A DNA stretch of 39,092 bases from Microcaldota archaeon (GCA_021791075.1 JAJYXH010000075.1:1-39092); one strand, 5' to 3'. Shown: positions 1-8,120, numbered from the stretch's first letter. Numbers and translations: made by a program. The notes: generated by a model from the sequence alone, not told the origin.

Positions 1-2
1 TT

Positions 3-170
3 GCAAGGTCTTTGTTGACTCTGGTCACCACCCTCGGGTTCGCCCTCTTATTGGGCTTTCCCATACTGAAACAGTCAGTCGAAAAGGATAAGGACTTAAC
101 GTCGTTCAGGAATTATGAGATGAAGCCACTACGAGGAAAAGGTATAAAATTACGTCGTGCTAAAGTTTGA
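3..170 (+). CDS. 3' end of an unidentified, probably membrane, protein (partial)
   Basis: One frame is open from the window edge for 55 codons to a TGA at 168-170. It begins with a hydrophobic stretch (LLTLVTTLGFALLLGF) and ends in a basic tail (GKGIKLRRAKV), which looks like a last membrane segment followed by a cytoplasmic tail. The other two forward frames close earlier. I do not recognise the family. The ClC gene starts 53 nt downstream on the same strand. Confidence 0.35.
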   Translation, partial: ARSLLTLVTTLGFALLLGFPILKQSVEKDKDLTSFRNYEMKPLRGKGIKLRRAKV

Positions 171-223
171 AATAGTCACAAAAAATTACTTTCAATAGGA
201 TAAAAGCAAAGCTTGGTGCTGGG

Positions 224-1612
224 ATGCTATTCAAGAAGTTTCATATAGAAAGTCTTGACTATTACAAGAAATGGCTAGTGCTTGGTATAATAATAGGAAT
301 AATAGCGGGTCTTGTTTCCGTACTGTTTTATTATGCTACAGAAGCTTCTGAAAATTTCTTTATGCATTACGTGATGGGCTATAGCAGGCCCTTGCCTTTG
401 GGTGAAGGCGAAAACTTATCATATGTGTTTGCAATCATAAGGCCATATCTCATACCGATTTCAATCATACTGGGTGCGCTCATATCTGCATGGTTAGTAT
501 ATAGGTTTGCCCCTGAGACGGAAGGGCACGGGACGGACGCCGTAGTAAAAAGTTATCATGAAGGCAAGGTTATAAGGGCAAGGGTAAGCATAATAAAGTT
601 TGTTTCTGCATCGCTGCTAATAGGAAGCGGCGGCAGCGCTGGCAGGGAGGGCCCTATCGCCCAAATATCAGCTTCTACAATATCCAATATCTTCAAGCGT
701 ATAAAACTATCAAAGAGGGACAGACAGATAATACTTGCCGTTTCTATAGGCGCCGCCATAGGTAGCATCTTTAAATCTCCTTTTGGCGGTGCGCTCTTCG
801 GCGCAGAGGTGCTCTACAAGAGAGATATAGAAGGTGATGTTATATTTCCAGCTTTCGTGGCAAGCACCGTAGGTTTCATGGTTTACGGCGCTTTCGTGAA
901 CTACCTTCCGATGTTTGGCATTAACGCACTTTCGGCCTATGCTCAAACTATCATTTATACCCCTCTTGTTATACTTGGATTTGTCTTTTTGGGCTTGGTC
1001 TCTGGTGTTTTCGCAAAGGCATATGTGAAAATCTTCTATTTCTTCCACAGGAAAATCAAAGCGTTGAAGATGTCACGATATTTCAAGCCTGCACTAGGAG
1101 CAATAGGAACTGCGAGTATAGCATTGCTCTTTCCAGAGGTTATGGGTATCGGCTACGGCTGGGTGCAATTGATGATTTCGGGCAACCTGACGGCACTTCC
1201 TGATTTTCTAGGTCTATCTACTCTGCTTTTTGTTTTTGTGCTTATTTTTGCAAAGATATTTGCAACATCATTCTCAATAAGCTCTGGAGGGAGCGGAGGG
1301 GTATATGCACCTGGTATATTCATAGGTGCGTCTGTCGGCCTGTTCACTTTTCTCCTCTTGAACATGGCAAGTCCGCAAGTGTTCGGTCTCGCAATACTGA
1401 CACCTTTCGTTATTGTCGGCATGCTTTCACTTTTTGGCGCAGCGAGCAAGGCACCTATCGCAGTAGCAATAATGGTCGTTGAGATGACAGGAAGCATATT
1501 GATAATACCGGTTGCAATGATATCTATAGCGATAGCATACGCGCTGAGCGGCAACGATACGATATACATTTCACAAAAGGAAAGAAGGAAATTCAAAAGC
1601 ACAAAGCATTAG
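224..1612 (+). CDS. ClC-family chloride channel / H+-Cl- antiporter
   Basis: This 462-aa polytopic membrane protein moves Cl- or similar anions across the membrane. Visible signatures are GHGTDAV (residues 101-107, in place of the classical GSGIPEV), GSGGSAGREGP (134-144, with the gating glutamate at E142) and SGGVYAPGIFIGA (the GxFxP-type anion-binding loop). Length matches prokaryotic ClC proteins without CBS domains. In ClC-ec1 the intracellular proton glutamate is E203; my alignment of the following helix (SPFGGALFGAEVL) places valine there, with the preceding E202 kept. Proton coupling may therefore be altered, but the assignment depends on alignment. The gene is visibly richer in A+T and in AT-ending codons than the genes after 1.9 kb. 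In acidophiles such proteins have been linked to acid resistance and charge balance. Confidence 0.93.
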   Translation: MLFKKFHIESLDYYKKWLVLGIIIGIIAGLVSVLFYYATEASENFFMHYVMGYSRPLPLGEGENLSYVFAIIRPYLIPISIILGALISAWLVYRFAPETEGHGTDAVVKSYHEGKVIRARVSIIKFVSASLLIGSGGSAGREGPIAQISASTISNIFKRIKLSKRDRQIILAVSIGAAIGSIFKSPFGGALFGAEVLYKRDIEGDVIFPAFVASTVGFMVYGAFVNYLPMFGINALSAYAQTIIYTPLVILGFVFLGLVSGVFAKAYVKIFYFFHRKIKALKMSRYFKPALGAIGTASIALLFPEVMGIGYGWVQLMISGNLTALPDFLGLSTLLFVFVLIFAKIFATSFSISSGGSGGVYAPGIFIGASVGLFTFLLLNMASPQVFGLAILTPFVIVGMLSLFGAASKAPIAVAIMVVEMTGSILIIPVAMISIAIAYALSGNDTIYISQKERRKFKSTKH

Positions 1613-1707
1613 CAACATGATTTCTATTTTGCAAATAACACTTTTGCTTTAGCAGTGCATTAGCTTACCTTAAATACCTGCAGTTGCTGCATAAAACACA
1701 TCATATA

Positions 1708-1782
1708 AGCCCCGAGAGGGATTCGAACCCTCGACTTCTAGTTTACGAAACTAGCGCTCTAACCGGGCTGAGCTACCGGGGC
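1708..1782 (-). tRNA. tRNA-Thr (anticodon CGU)
   Basis: On the minus strand a full cloverleaf can be drawn. The acceptor stem pairs GCCCCGG with TCGGGGC (one G-U pair), the D arm is GCTC...GAGC, and the anticodon stem CTAGT/ACTAG encloses the loop TTCGTAA. The T arm is GAGGG-TTCGAAT-CCCTC. The anticodon CGT reads ACG (Thr). The discriminator base is U, as expected for archaeal tRNA-Thr, and CCA is not encoded. No intron is present. Confidence 0.97.
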
Positions 1783-1796
1783 ATATTGCCATGCGG

Positions 1797-1802
1797 TATA
1801 AA
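1797..1802 (-). promoter_or_regulatory. Box A (TATA) for tRNA-Thr
   Basis: TTTATA on the minus strand lies about 15-20 nt upstream of the mature tRNA 5' end, in a local AT-rich stretch. Confidence 0.4.
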
Positions 1803-1887
1803 TAGGTATATCAAAGATTAATAAAGTGTAATCATATAGTCTAAACGGCCTCTTTTTCGGCCATCAGCAGTAATTTACGGTGCAGTC

Positions 1888-4800
1888 ATGGTTAGGAACG
1901 CTTATTTCGCACAGATGCCTGGGAATCCGGGAGAGCAACCAGGAGCTCCAGGCGCTCCAGGCGCAATGCCCGGCCCGTCACAGCCTCCTTCTCGCCAGTT
2001 CCCGCAGCAGCAAGGCCCGATCCCAATAAAGGAGGGAGGCTCCGAGAAGCCCGACGAACTCGTCGAAGAGGTTAACAGGAAGGCCCACCAGAAGAAGATC
2101 GAGACCAAGCTTTTGTCGTATGCCGTAATCGCAATAATCATAGTCGCAGCCGGAGCCTACCTCATACCCCCTCTCCTAAAGCCATCGCCGGTCACCACAT
2201 CAACGACCACCGTTGCCCCGCAGATATTCAAGATATCATCCTGCACTGTCATCACCAAGAGCGGCACCTACTACATCACGGGCAACATCGACACGGCGAT
2301 CCAGAGCGGCTCGTGCATAGATATAATGAGTCCGAATGTCAAGCTTATAGGCAACGGGAACGGCATCCTCGGAAGCGGCCCGTTCGTGATAACGCCGCCT
2401 TTCTCCTACGGGATAAGGATTGACGACGCGAACAACGTCTCTCTCCAGGGGGTGAGCGTCTCAAGATTCTCGTACGATGTCTACCTTAACAGGTCATCGC
2501 AGTCTTCAATACTCAACAGCAGCATAAGGAACGGGACCGTCTCTGGAGTCTACCTAAATTCATCGGTGGGCGACACGCTTGCCAATGACAGCATCTCAGG
2601 GATATCGGGCCCGGCGGGGGCAATATCGCTTCAGGGCGGAGGAAGCTCAACCGTCACCAATGCGGTGATCCAGGGCAATGCATACTACGGTGTTGTCATA
2701 GCCTCAACGGGGAACAGGTTCTCGAAGCTCACCTTCCTAAACAACCCCGTCGACCTGATATGCTCGGGAATCGCAAGCTTCAGCTCGGAGAACAACTTCA
2801 CCGGCTCCACCTGCAGCGTAAACAAGTACTGCGAGTTCGCATACTGCTCAAAGGTCAACCTTCCGGCAAACATAAGCTCTATAACGCTCACAAGGCAGAT
2901 CACAGGATGCGGAGGCATAAGCTCCCCTGGCATCTACCAGGTCCAGACCAACCTCAACCTCTCATCCTACGCCAACGTCTCGGCATCCCCTTCTGTTGCA
3001 TGCATAACCATAACAGCTTCAAACGTAAGGCTGAACTGCAACAACAACGCGATACTCCACTCGGGCTACGGCGTCTCGATACCCTCTCTGGGAACCAGCC
3101 TCTACAACATCTCGATATCCAACTGCACGTTCGCCAACTACACCCACGCCATAAACGTCGGCCAGGTATTCGGATTCAACATAACAAACGTCCGTGCCTC
3201 GGGCGGCGGTGCGGCCATATACCTCCAGAACGGCACGCAGGGAACGGTCTCAAATTCCGTGCTCTCGAGGAACACGTACGGAATATACATCAACGGCACT
3301 TCAACCGGCATAACATTCAGCAACGTGACAGCTCAGGGCAACATCTACGGAGTCTACGCTGCCGCTGGCCAGGCCAACATATATACGCAGAGCAAGTTCG
3401 TCAACAACAGCAAGGAGGACCTGTACTGCACCGCGTCGCAGTACAACTCGCAGAGCAACATATTCGTCAACAACGAGTGCGGCACAACGGACTGCAACTG
3501 GGGAACAACATGCAAGACCCGCACCCTTCCTCCAATAAGCGTCTATCCGCTGAGCGGCTGCTCCACCATAGACACGCCGGGCAACTACTCTCTGAATGCC
3601 GACATAGACACGCAGGGCAACTGCTTCGCCATCAAGGCGAGCAACGTCAACCTCGCCTGCAACGGACATTACATAACGGGAGGTTTCGCAGGCAACGCGG
3701 TCTACGGGTCCGGGGTAAACAACATAACGTTCAACAATTGCAAGATCCAGAACTTCAACACCGCACTTAACTTCAGCAACTCCAACCATCTGAGCTTCAG
3801 TAACATCACAATAAACCAGTCCGGAACTTCAGTATCCATTACAAACAGCATATTCGACAGTATAGTAAAGGTCTCGTCAATACTCGGCGCCCACGGATTT
3901 GTGTTCAAGTACGTAAACGATTCCACTCTTACTAATGACTCGGCGATCTCGGGAAGGCAGAGCGCATCAGGATATCTGCTGAACTACTCATACAATAACC
4001 TAATTGCCTACGACGTCGCATCCTCAAACAATAATTACGGGTTCGCGTTCCTAAACTCAAGGAACAACCAGGTCTCCAACAACACCGCGCAGGGCAACCT
4101 GAAGAGCGACTACTACTGCTCAGCTAACTCCGGAGGACTCTACGCGCAGCAGGGTGGCATAAACAACGGGGTCAGCAAGCAGAACTGCATCTGGCTCGTC
4201 GAGGTGCAGCCCATACCCCAGCAGAACCTCTGCCAGTCTATAAGCAGCTCGGACATAATAACGCTTACCCAGGACATGGTATATCCATATGGCCACGCAT
4301 GCTACACGGTCTACAATACGAATTCCTCTAGCGGCAACGACACCGTGATAAACTGCATGGGACACACCATCTACGCCACGAGAGGCGGAACTTTCGTTGA
4401 CGACATCAACTCCAGCAACGTCCACGTCTCGAACTGCTACCTAAAGTACTTCACCAAGCCGATAATAGTCCAGGGCCCTAACGCGCAGATATACAACAAC
4501 ACTATCGGATCGTCGAACGCATCCATAAGCCTGATCAACGCGTTCAATCCAGTCGTGCGGACCAACAACATAACGAACGCCTCATACGGCATCTTCGTCC
4601 AGTCTGCCGACGACGGCCAGATAAAGAACAACATCCTGACCAATGCGAACATCAGCATCTCGGTGATCGGGTCTGCGAGCCTGCAGGTGCTTAACAATAC
4701 GGTGACCGGCGGATCGCTGGGTCTCTTCATGGAAAAATCGGATGAGATAGTCGTAGGATCAAACCATCTAACCCCTCCAACATCATCTGGAATAGTGTGC

Positions 4801-4911
4801 TCAACAGGATCCAAGAACACAAGCTCCTCGAATGTGGACTTCGGTGACAACGTCTGCTCCGGCAACCAGAACTGCAACTGGATGACCTCGTCGCCTCTGT
4901 GCAAGGTCTGA
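1888..4911 (+). CDS. Membrane-anchored NosD-like right-handed beta-helix surface protein
   Basis: This 1007-aa protein has a Gly/Pro/Gln-rich N-terminal segment (about residues 1-45), a charged linker, one membrane helix (about 76-96) and a very long exterior part. The exterior is rich in Asn, Ser, Thr and N-glycosylation sequons, with many parallel beta-helix rungs of the type NNVSLQGVSVSRF. Four related modules can be seen. Each opens with a Cys-containing sheet (for example GCSTIDTPGNYSLNADI), followed by a rung such as ASNVNLACNGHYITG and by Asn-rich rungs. Modules 1-3 are separated by Cys-rich knots (DCNWGTTCK type), and a similar knot ends the protein. PbH1/NosD-type repeats usually occur in polysaccharide-binding or -modifying, or copper-site assembly, proteins; no catalytic set is evident, so a cell-surface or adhesin role is inferred. 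An alternative start is the ATG at 1915. A 300-bp copy of its 3' end lies at 7214-7513. Confidence 0.85.
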   Translation: MVRNAYFAQMPGNPGEQPGAPGAPGAMPGPSQPPSRQFPQQQGPIPIKEGGSEKPDELVEEVNRKAHQKKIETKLLSYAVIAIIIVAAGAYLIPPLLKPSPVTTSTTTVAPQIFKISSCTVITKSGTYYITGNIDTAIQSGSCIDIMSPNVKLIGNGNGILGSGPFVITPPFSYGIRIDDANNVSLQGVSVSRFSYDVYLNRSSQSSILNSSIRNGTVSGVYLNSSVGDTLANDSISGISGPAGAISLQGGGSSTVTNAVIQGNAYYGVVIASTGNRFSKLTFLNNPVDLICSGIASFSSENNFTGSTCSVNKYCEFAYCSKVNLPANISSITLTRQITGCGGISSPGIYQVQTNLNLSSYANVSASPSVACITITASNVRLNCNNNAILHSGYGVSIPSLGTSLYNISISNCTFANYTHAINVGQVFGFNITNVRASGGGAAIYLQNGTQGTVSNSVLSRNTYGIYINGTSTGITFSNVTAQGNIYGVYAAAGQANIYTQSKFVNNSKEDLYCTASQYNSQSNIFVNNECGTTDCNWGTTCKTRTLPPISVYPLSGCSTIDTPGNYSLNADIDTQGNCFAIKASNVNLACNGHYITGGFAGNAVYGSGVNNITFNNCKIQNFNTALNFSNSNHLSFSNITINQSGTSVSITNSIFDSIVKVSSILGAHGFVFKYVNDSTLTNDSAISGRQSASGYLLNYSYNNLIAYDVASSNNNYGFAFLNSRNNQVSNNTAQGNLKSDYYCSANSGGLYAQQGGINNGVSKQNCIWLVEVQPIPQQNLCQSISSSDIITLTQDMVYPYGHACYTVYNTNSSSGNDTVINCMGHTIYATRGGTFVDDINSSNVHVSNCYLKYFTKPIIVQGPNAQIYNNTIGSSNASISLINAFNPVVRTNNITNASYGIFVQSADDGQIKNNILTNANISISVIGSASLQVLNNTVTGGSLGLFMEKSDEIVVGSNHLTPPTSSGIVCSTGSKNTSSSNVDFGDNVCSGNQNCNWMTSSPLCKV

Positions 4912-4938
4912 CTCGCCCTCTGCATCTGCACCACAAGA

Positions 4939-5451
4939 TTATTTGGGCTTATTGACGTAGTTCCTGTAGTAGGAATAGAGTGCTATGGTCTTGAGGTCTA
5001 TTATCTCGTTTTTCCTGATCATCGAGTCGAACTTTCTCATACTGACCCATCTCGAACTTATTATCTCGGTAGGATCAAGTTTCTTCCTGCCCTTTCTGAC
5101 TCCCTCAACAAGATAGAAATGGAACATGCTCTTTATCCTTCCAGGAGCCTCGTAGGCCTTGAACATCTTCCTGATCCTGACAGGCGCATATCCGGTCTCC
5201 TCTTCGAGCTCCCTTCTTGCTGCTGCATCCGGCCTCTCCCCATCATCGACAACGCCTGCGGGAAGTTCGTATATGTGCTCCTTTAACGCATGCCTGTACT
5301 GTTTCTCCAACAGTATTCTGCCCTTGTCAATGACCAGGGTAACTACGACATCCGGTCCAACTATCCTGAGGTACTCCTCCTTCCTGCCGTTGACTGTAAA
5401 GGGGGTCAGTTCCACTCTAAATCCGTACTTGTTGAAAAGTGTCTTTATCAT
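4939..5451 (-). CDS. Nudix hydrolase (ADP-ribose pyrophosphatase-like)
   Basis: This 170-aa cytosolic enzyme would hydrolyse a nucleoside diphosphate linked to another moiety, probably ADP-ribose or another NDP-sugar. The complete Nudix box is present at residues 66-88, starting GVVDDGE and ending RELEEETGY, with every Mg2+-binding glutamate of GX5EX7REUXEEXGU in place. The strand before it (IYELPAG) is typical of the ADP-ribose pyrophosphatase group. The gene ends 27 nt from the convergent beta-helix gene. Start is ATG at 5451. Substrate choice within the superfamily cannot be told from sequence alone. Confidence 0.93.
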   Translation of the reverse strand: MIKTLFNKYGFRVELTPFTVNGRKEEYLRIVGPDVVVTLVIDKGRILLEKQYRHALKEHIYELPAGVVDDGERPDAAARRELEEETGYAPVRIRKMFKAYEAPGRIKSMFHFYLVEGVRKGRKKLDPTEIISSRWVSMRKFDSMIRKNEIIDLKTIALYSYYRNYVNKPK

Positions 5452-5500
5452 AGACGCATTATGGGGCGATAACGTACTTATATTATATGATCGGACTGGC

Positions 5501-6109
5501 TTATTTATAAAGAGAAACGAATCTCGTAATTATCGAGTTGAACTCGTCCGGCCGGTCGATGTAGGGTCTGTGGCCCGCCCCCTCTATTATCCTGGTCTCG
5601 CCGATTCTCCTGAAACGCAGCTCGTCGCCATGCACATCCCTTATGACGTCGTCCTCCGATCCCCAGATTGCGATGACCCTGGTCTTTATCGAGTCGAGCC
5701 TGACCGCATCAAGATCAACAGGCGCAACGGCTATCACTCCCTTCAGGAGCCTGCCGTGCTTCTCCGCGAATTTGAGGGCCAGATATCCACTTCCGCTTGT
5801 CCCCAGCAGGAAGAGCTCCTTCTGCCGCGCCTTCTCCCTTATGAATCCCAGCAGCGCATCGAAGATGTCCGTTTCGGCCACATTCCTGCCGCTCTCCGTC
5901 ACGCTTCTGCTCTTGGGGAACCCGGGAACGTCCATCGCGTATACGTTGATGCTGGCTTCGTTCAGCTCCGCGATCGTCTTCGACTCTATCCATATGTCCG
6001 AGTCCCAGTTGTAGCCGTGCATGAGTATTACGGCCTTGTTGCCTCCGGCAGGAGCTTCCAGGTAGAAGAGCCTGCAGCCATTTAGGTCGATATTTTCTTT
6101 GCGTATCAC
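5501..6109 (-). CDS. Alpha/beta hydrolase fold protein
   Basis: This 202-aa soluble hydrolase lacks a signal peptide. It shows the strand and oxyanion motif ILMHGYNWDSDIW (28-40), a nucleophile elbow GTSGSG (S105 probably the nucleophile), an acid in WGSEDDV (D153 or D154) and the catalytic histidine in GAGHRPY (H180). It is near the minimal size for the fold, with little or no cap domain. The start codon is GTG at 6107-6109; no ATG is available nearby in frame. A TATA-like ATATATAAA sits about 75 nt upstream. The substrate is unknown; esterase or lipase-like activity is a family-level guess. Confidence 0.85.
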   Translation of the reverse strand: MIRKENIDLNGCRLFYLEAPAGGNKAVILMHGYNWDSDIWIESKTIAELNEASINVYAMDVPGFPKSRSVTESGRNVAETDIFDALLGFIREKARQKELFLLGTSGSGYLALKFAEKHGRLLKGVIAVAPVDLDAVRLDSIKTRVIAIWGSEDDVIRDVHGDELRFRRIGETRIIEGAGHRPYIDRPDEFNSIITRFVSLYK

Positions 6110-6209
6110 TTATATCCCGCATTGCATGACGTATGGGCAAGCTGCTGCCCGTATCCTTACAATATCATCAATACTTGCCTGATTTATATATGGACATGCA
6201 ATAATCCTT

Positions 6210-6592
6210 ATGGATAAGAGATCCCCGTCATAATAAACACCGATCCGGGGCATGACGACGCAGCAGCTATAATGCTGGCCGTGAAGTCGGGCATGCTGGA
6301 CGTGAAGGCTGTTACCACGTCTGCCGGAAATTCAACCGTTGCCAACACGACCAGGAATGCAAGGTACATAATGCGCATTCTCGGGCGCGAGGACATACCC
6401 GTCTACTCTGGGGCATCAAAGCCCCTGAAGCGCAGCCTGATACGCGCAAAGGTGCACGGACCAAGCGGGCTCGCGGGAATAGCTCCCAGGAACAAGGCGC
6501 TGCTCAATGGCGAGGCTGTCGATAGAATCATATCGATCGTAAGGAAGAAATGTCAAGAACAAAAGGTCTCGAGCTATCAGCAGCAGTGGTAA
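6210..6592 (+). pseudogene. Inosine-uridine nucleoside hydrolase, frameshifted and truncated remnant
   Basis: The 5' end reads MDKRSP from ATG 6210 but hits a stop at once. A missing base in the C-run around 6223-6226 would restore the frame into VIINTDPGHDDAAAIMLAV, the diagnostic nucleoside-hydrolase Ca2+ site (DxDxxxDD type, here NTDPGHDD). After that come AGNSTVANTTRNA and the DIPVYSGASKPL and VHGPSGLAG segments typical of IunH. Homology stops near residue 100, whereas intact enzymes have about 300 residues. Both the 5' frameshift and the missing two-thirds argue for a dead gene. The longest uninterrupted piece from an ATG starts at 6272. Confidence 0.82.
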
Positions 6593-6969
6593 CAGAATCG
6601 GTTATAGGAAGAGTTTGTTTTAGAAATTTTGATAATAGCTACTCGCTTCAAAGTAAAACACTAGTAGAGAGATTAGGAGAGAAACCCTTACCCACGTCAA
6701 ACTATTATTAAGGCGCACAATGTTGCGAGTCACAAAGTTGCATCATTTCACCATATTTGTATCCATTCCGATTAAATATTTAAGCACTTTTTCCTCGAAT
6801 TATTTGCCAAATCATTCTTTGGTATCTTTTATGGTGCACAACACCCTGCAGCCTTCATTATATTCCATTTTAGCACTTATACTAACATTTTTCTTCCTTT
6901 TAAACCTTTCCTGTCGAATAAAACACCGGAATACAATCTGGTAAAACGGACATAAAAGGCTTTGTTGGC
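6593..6969. other. AT-rich gene-free stretch
   Basis: I see no credible gene here. It is clearly more A+T-rich than its surroundings and contains TTAAATATTTAA (within 6767-6782), which could be a promoter element. Short forward ORFs (53 aa from 6550, 74 aa from 6720) have no recognisable features. It separates the nucleoside hydrolase remnant from the IF2 fragment. Confidence 0.5.
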
Positions 6970-7218
6970 CTAATCCTTCGCCTTTGCCTTGATCGCCGAG
7001 ATCTCGTCCAGCAGGTCCCCCGACTCGTTGTCGAGAAGGTCGGTGAACTTGTACATTAGGGCCCTCTCGTTCTCGTCGTTCATGAAGGTGTACAGCGTCT
7101 CGTTCTCCTTCACTTGTCTGCCGAAAGCGATATCCTCTATCGAGATCGCAACGCTCTTGCCGACCTTGGCCTCCTTCAGGCTTAGCGCATTGTCCTGCAT
7201 CTCCTTGACCCTCCCGAC
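6970..7218 (-). pseudogene. 3' fragment of a second IF2 (infB) gene
   Basis: About 76 codons read on the minus strand match the last 76 codons of the aIF2 gene at 10543-13878, including GRQVKENETLYTFMNDENER and the stop. They differ at many synonymous and some amino-acid positions (roughly 80% nucleotide identity by eye). The frame is still open, but there is no start region and no GTPase part. The homology ends abruptly at 7218 within CCGAC, where a copied piece of the beta-helix gene begins on the opposite strand. The level of divergence suggests an old paralogue or a copy from a related genome rather than a recent duplicate. Confidence 0.88.
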
Positions 7219-7518
7219 GACGGCCAGATAAAGAACAACATCCTGACCAATGCGAACATCAGCATCTCGGTGATCGGGTCTGCGAGCCTGCAGGTGCTTA
7301 ACAATACGGTGACCGGCGGATCGCTGGGTCTCTTCATGGAAAAATCGGATGAGATAGTCGTAGGATCAAACCATCTAACCCCTCCAACATCATCGGGAAT
7401 AGTGTGCCCAACAGGATCCAAGAACACAAGCTCCTCGAATGTGGACTCCGGTGACAACGTCTGCTCCGGCAACCAGAACTGCAACTGGATGACCTCGTCG
7501 CCCCTGTGCAAGGCTTAG
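7214..7518 (+). pseudogene. Duplicated 3' end of the beta-helix surface-protein gene
   Basis: Bases 7214-7513 repeat 4607-4906 without gaps and with only four substitutions by my count. They encode the last 100 or so residues of the surface protein, ending NCNWMTSSPLCKA. The copy has its own TAG at 7516-7518, because similarity is lost just before the original stop. No start codon region or promoter is copied. The low divergence means this duplication is recent, or kept alike by conversion, in contrast to the adjoining IF2 fragment. Confidence 0.92.
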
Positions 7519-7679
7519 ATCTGGGCCATCAGCGGAGCTATGACATATACTACGAGGAAGGTTACCGGTACAGATAGCACGAATGAGAGCAGCACCTGGT
7601 TTACAGTATGCCGCCTCAGCCGCACCCTTGCTATGCCCACTATGGCAGCGAGCAGCAGCATGCCTGCCAAGCTTCCTGC
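7515..7679 (-). pseudogene. C-terminal fragment of a membrane protein (PAP2-like?)
   Basis: A minus-strand frame ending in TAA at 7515-7517 encodes about 55 residues with two hydrophobic helices: AGMLLLAAIVGIA, then RVRLRRHTVNQVL, then FVLSVPVTFLVVYVIAPL. The R-x-x-H-T-x-x-Q pattern between two helices resembles the C-terminal part of PAP2-type membrane phosphatases, but that is a weak match. A TGA closes the frame upstream and no start codon is convincing, so it is probably a relic. Its stop overlaps the end of the copied beta-helix fragment on the other strand. Confidence 0.4.
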
Positions 7680-7763
7680 CAGGCCTCACGAAGAAGTAGT
7701 GACAGCCATGGCTGCCTCCTCTCCTTATTCTATTTCCATCCATCCTCCCACCGATTAACAGGA

Positions 7764-7889
7764 TCAGTCAGCGTATACGACTCTCCACGAGTTCTCTCCG
7801 TCAGGCACAAGCTTCACGGGCCTCCGGTCATCCTCCGTAGGCACGTACTCCTTTATCCGGGATCCAAAGACTCTGTTCCATATTGTCAT
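7764..7889 (-). CDS. Small hypothetical protein (41 aa)
   Basis: An ATG-started minus-strand ORF runs MTIWNRVFGSRIKEYVP, then a charged segment and ENSWRVVYAD at its end. Codon use and the alternation of charged and hydrophobic residues look natural, and it lies just upstream (in transcription order) of the membrane-protein relic, so the two may come from one old operon. The family is not recognised; it may be non-functional. Confidence 0.35.
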   Translation of the reverse strand: MTIWNRVFGSRIKEYVPTEDDRRPVKLVPDGENSWRVVYAD

Positions 7890-8120
7890 TCTCTCCACTC
7901 ATTAAGCGTTAACTGGGGTTGCGGGCCGGGCTGGAATCGGTGCTGCTAGTTGGGTTGTCTGGGGGTTCAGTCTAACCACAGAATTAGATACAGTATCAAT
8001 CTGGTTTCCCGATCCCATGCATCCCGACCCGTGACAATATTATGGGTCTGGTCATTTATATATTCTACCATATTTGAGATATTATTTACACGGTTTTAAG
8101 GTTCTGTAAACGCCTTCGCC
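7890..8120. other. Non-coding spacer with AT-rich end
   Basis: No ORF of note is present. Bases 8050-8110 are AT-rich and contain the TTTACA/TGTAAA inverted pair annotated separately; T-rich segments here may terminate the transporter transcript arriving from the right. Confidence 0.4.
8085..8110. promoter_or_regulatory. Inverted half-sites TTTACA-N14-TGTAAA downstream of the DMT transporter
   Basis: TTTACA (8085-8090) and TGTAAA (8105-8110) form an inverted pair just beyond the transporter stop codon. The same half-sites make up the palindrome between the transporter and its divergent regulator at 9435-9451. This could be a second binding site for the regulator or a terminator hairpin; the wide spacer makes either uncertain. 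Confidence 0.3.

Noticed and set aside
2760..3770. 336-codon plus-strand frame inside the beta-helix gene
   Set aside because: It is the out-of-frame reading of repetitive coding sequence, rich in Arg, Gln and His, with no recognisable feature.
5159..6085. 308-codon plus-strand frame over the Nudix and hydrolase genes
   Set aside because: It is antisense to two genes with complete catalytic motifs.
6550..6711. 53-codon plus-strand ORF (MSRTKGLELSAAVV...) after the nucleoside hydrolase remnant
   Set aside because: It starts inside the remnant, has no recognisable family and no promoter at the right place; chance or a piece of the decayed gene is more likely.
6720..6944. 74-codon plus-strand ORF in the AT-rich gap
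   Set aside because: Its hydrophobic composition follows from AT-rich sequence; no promoter, ribosome site or family likeness is seen.
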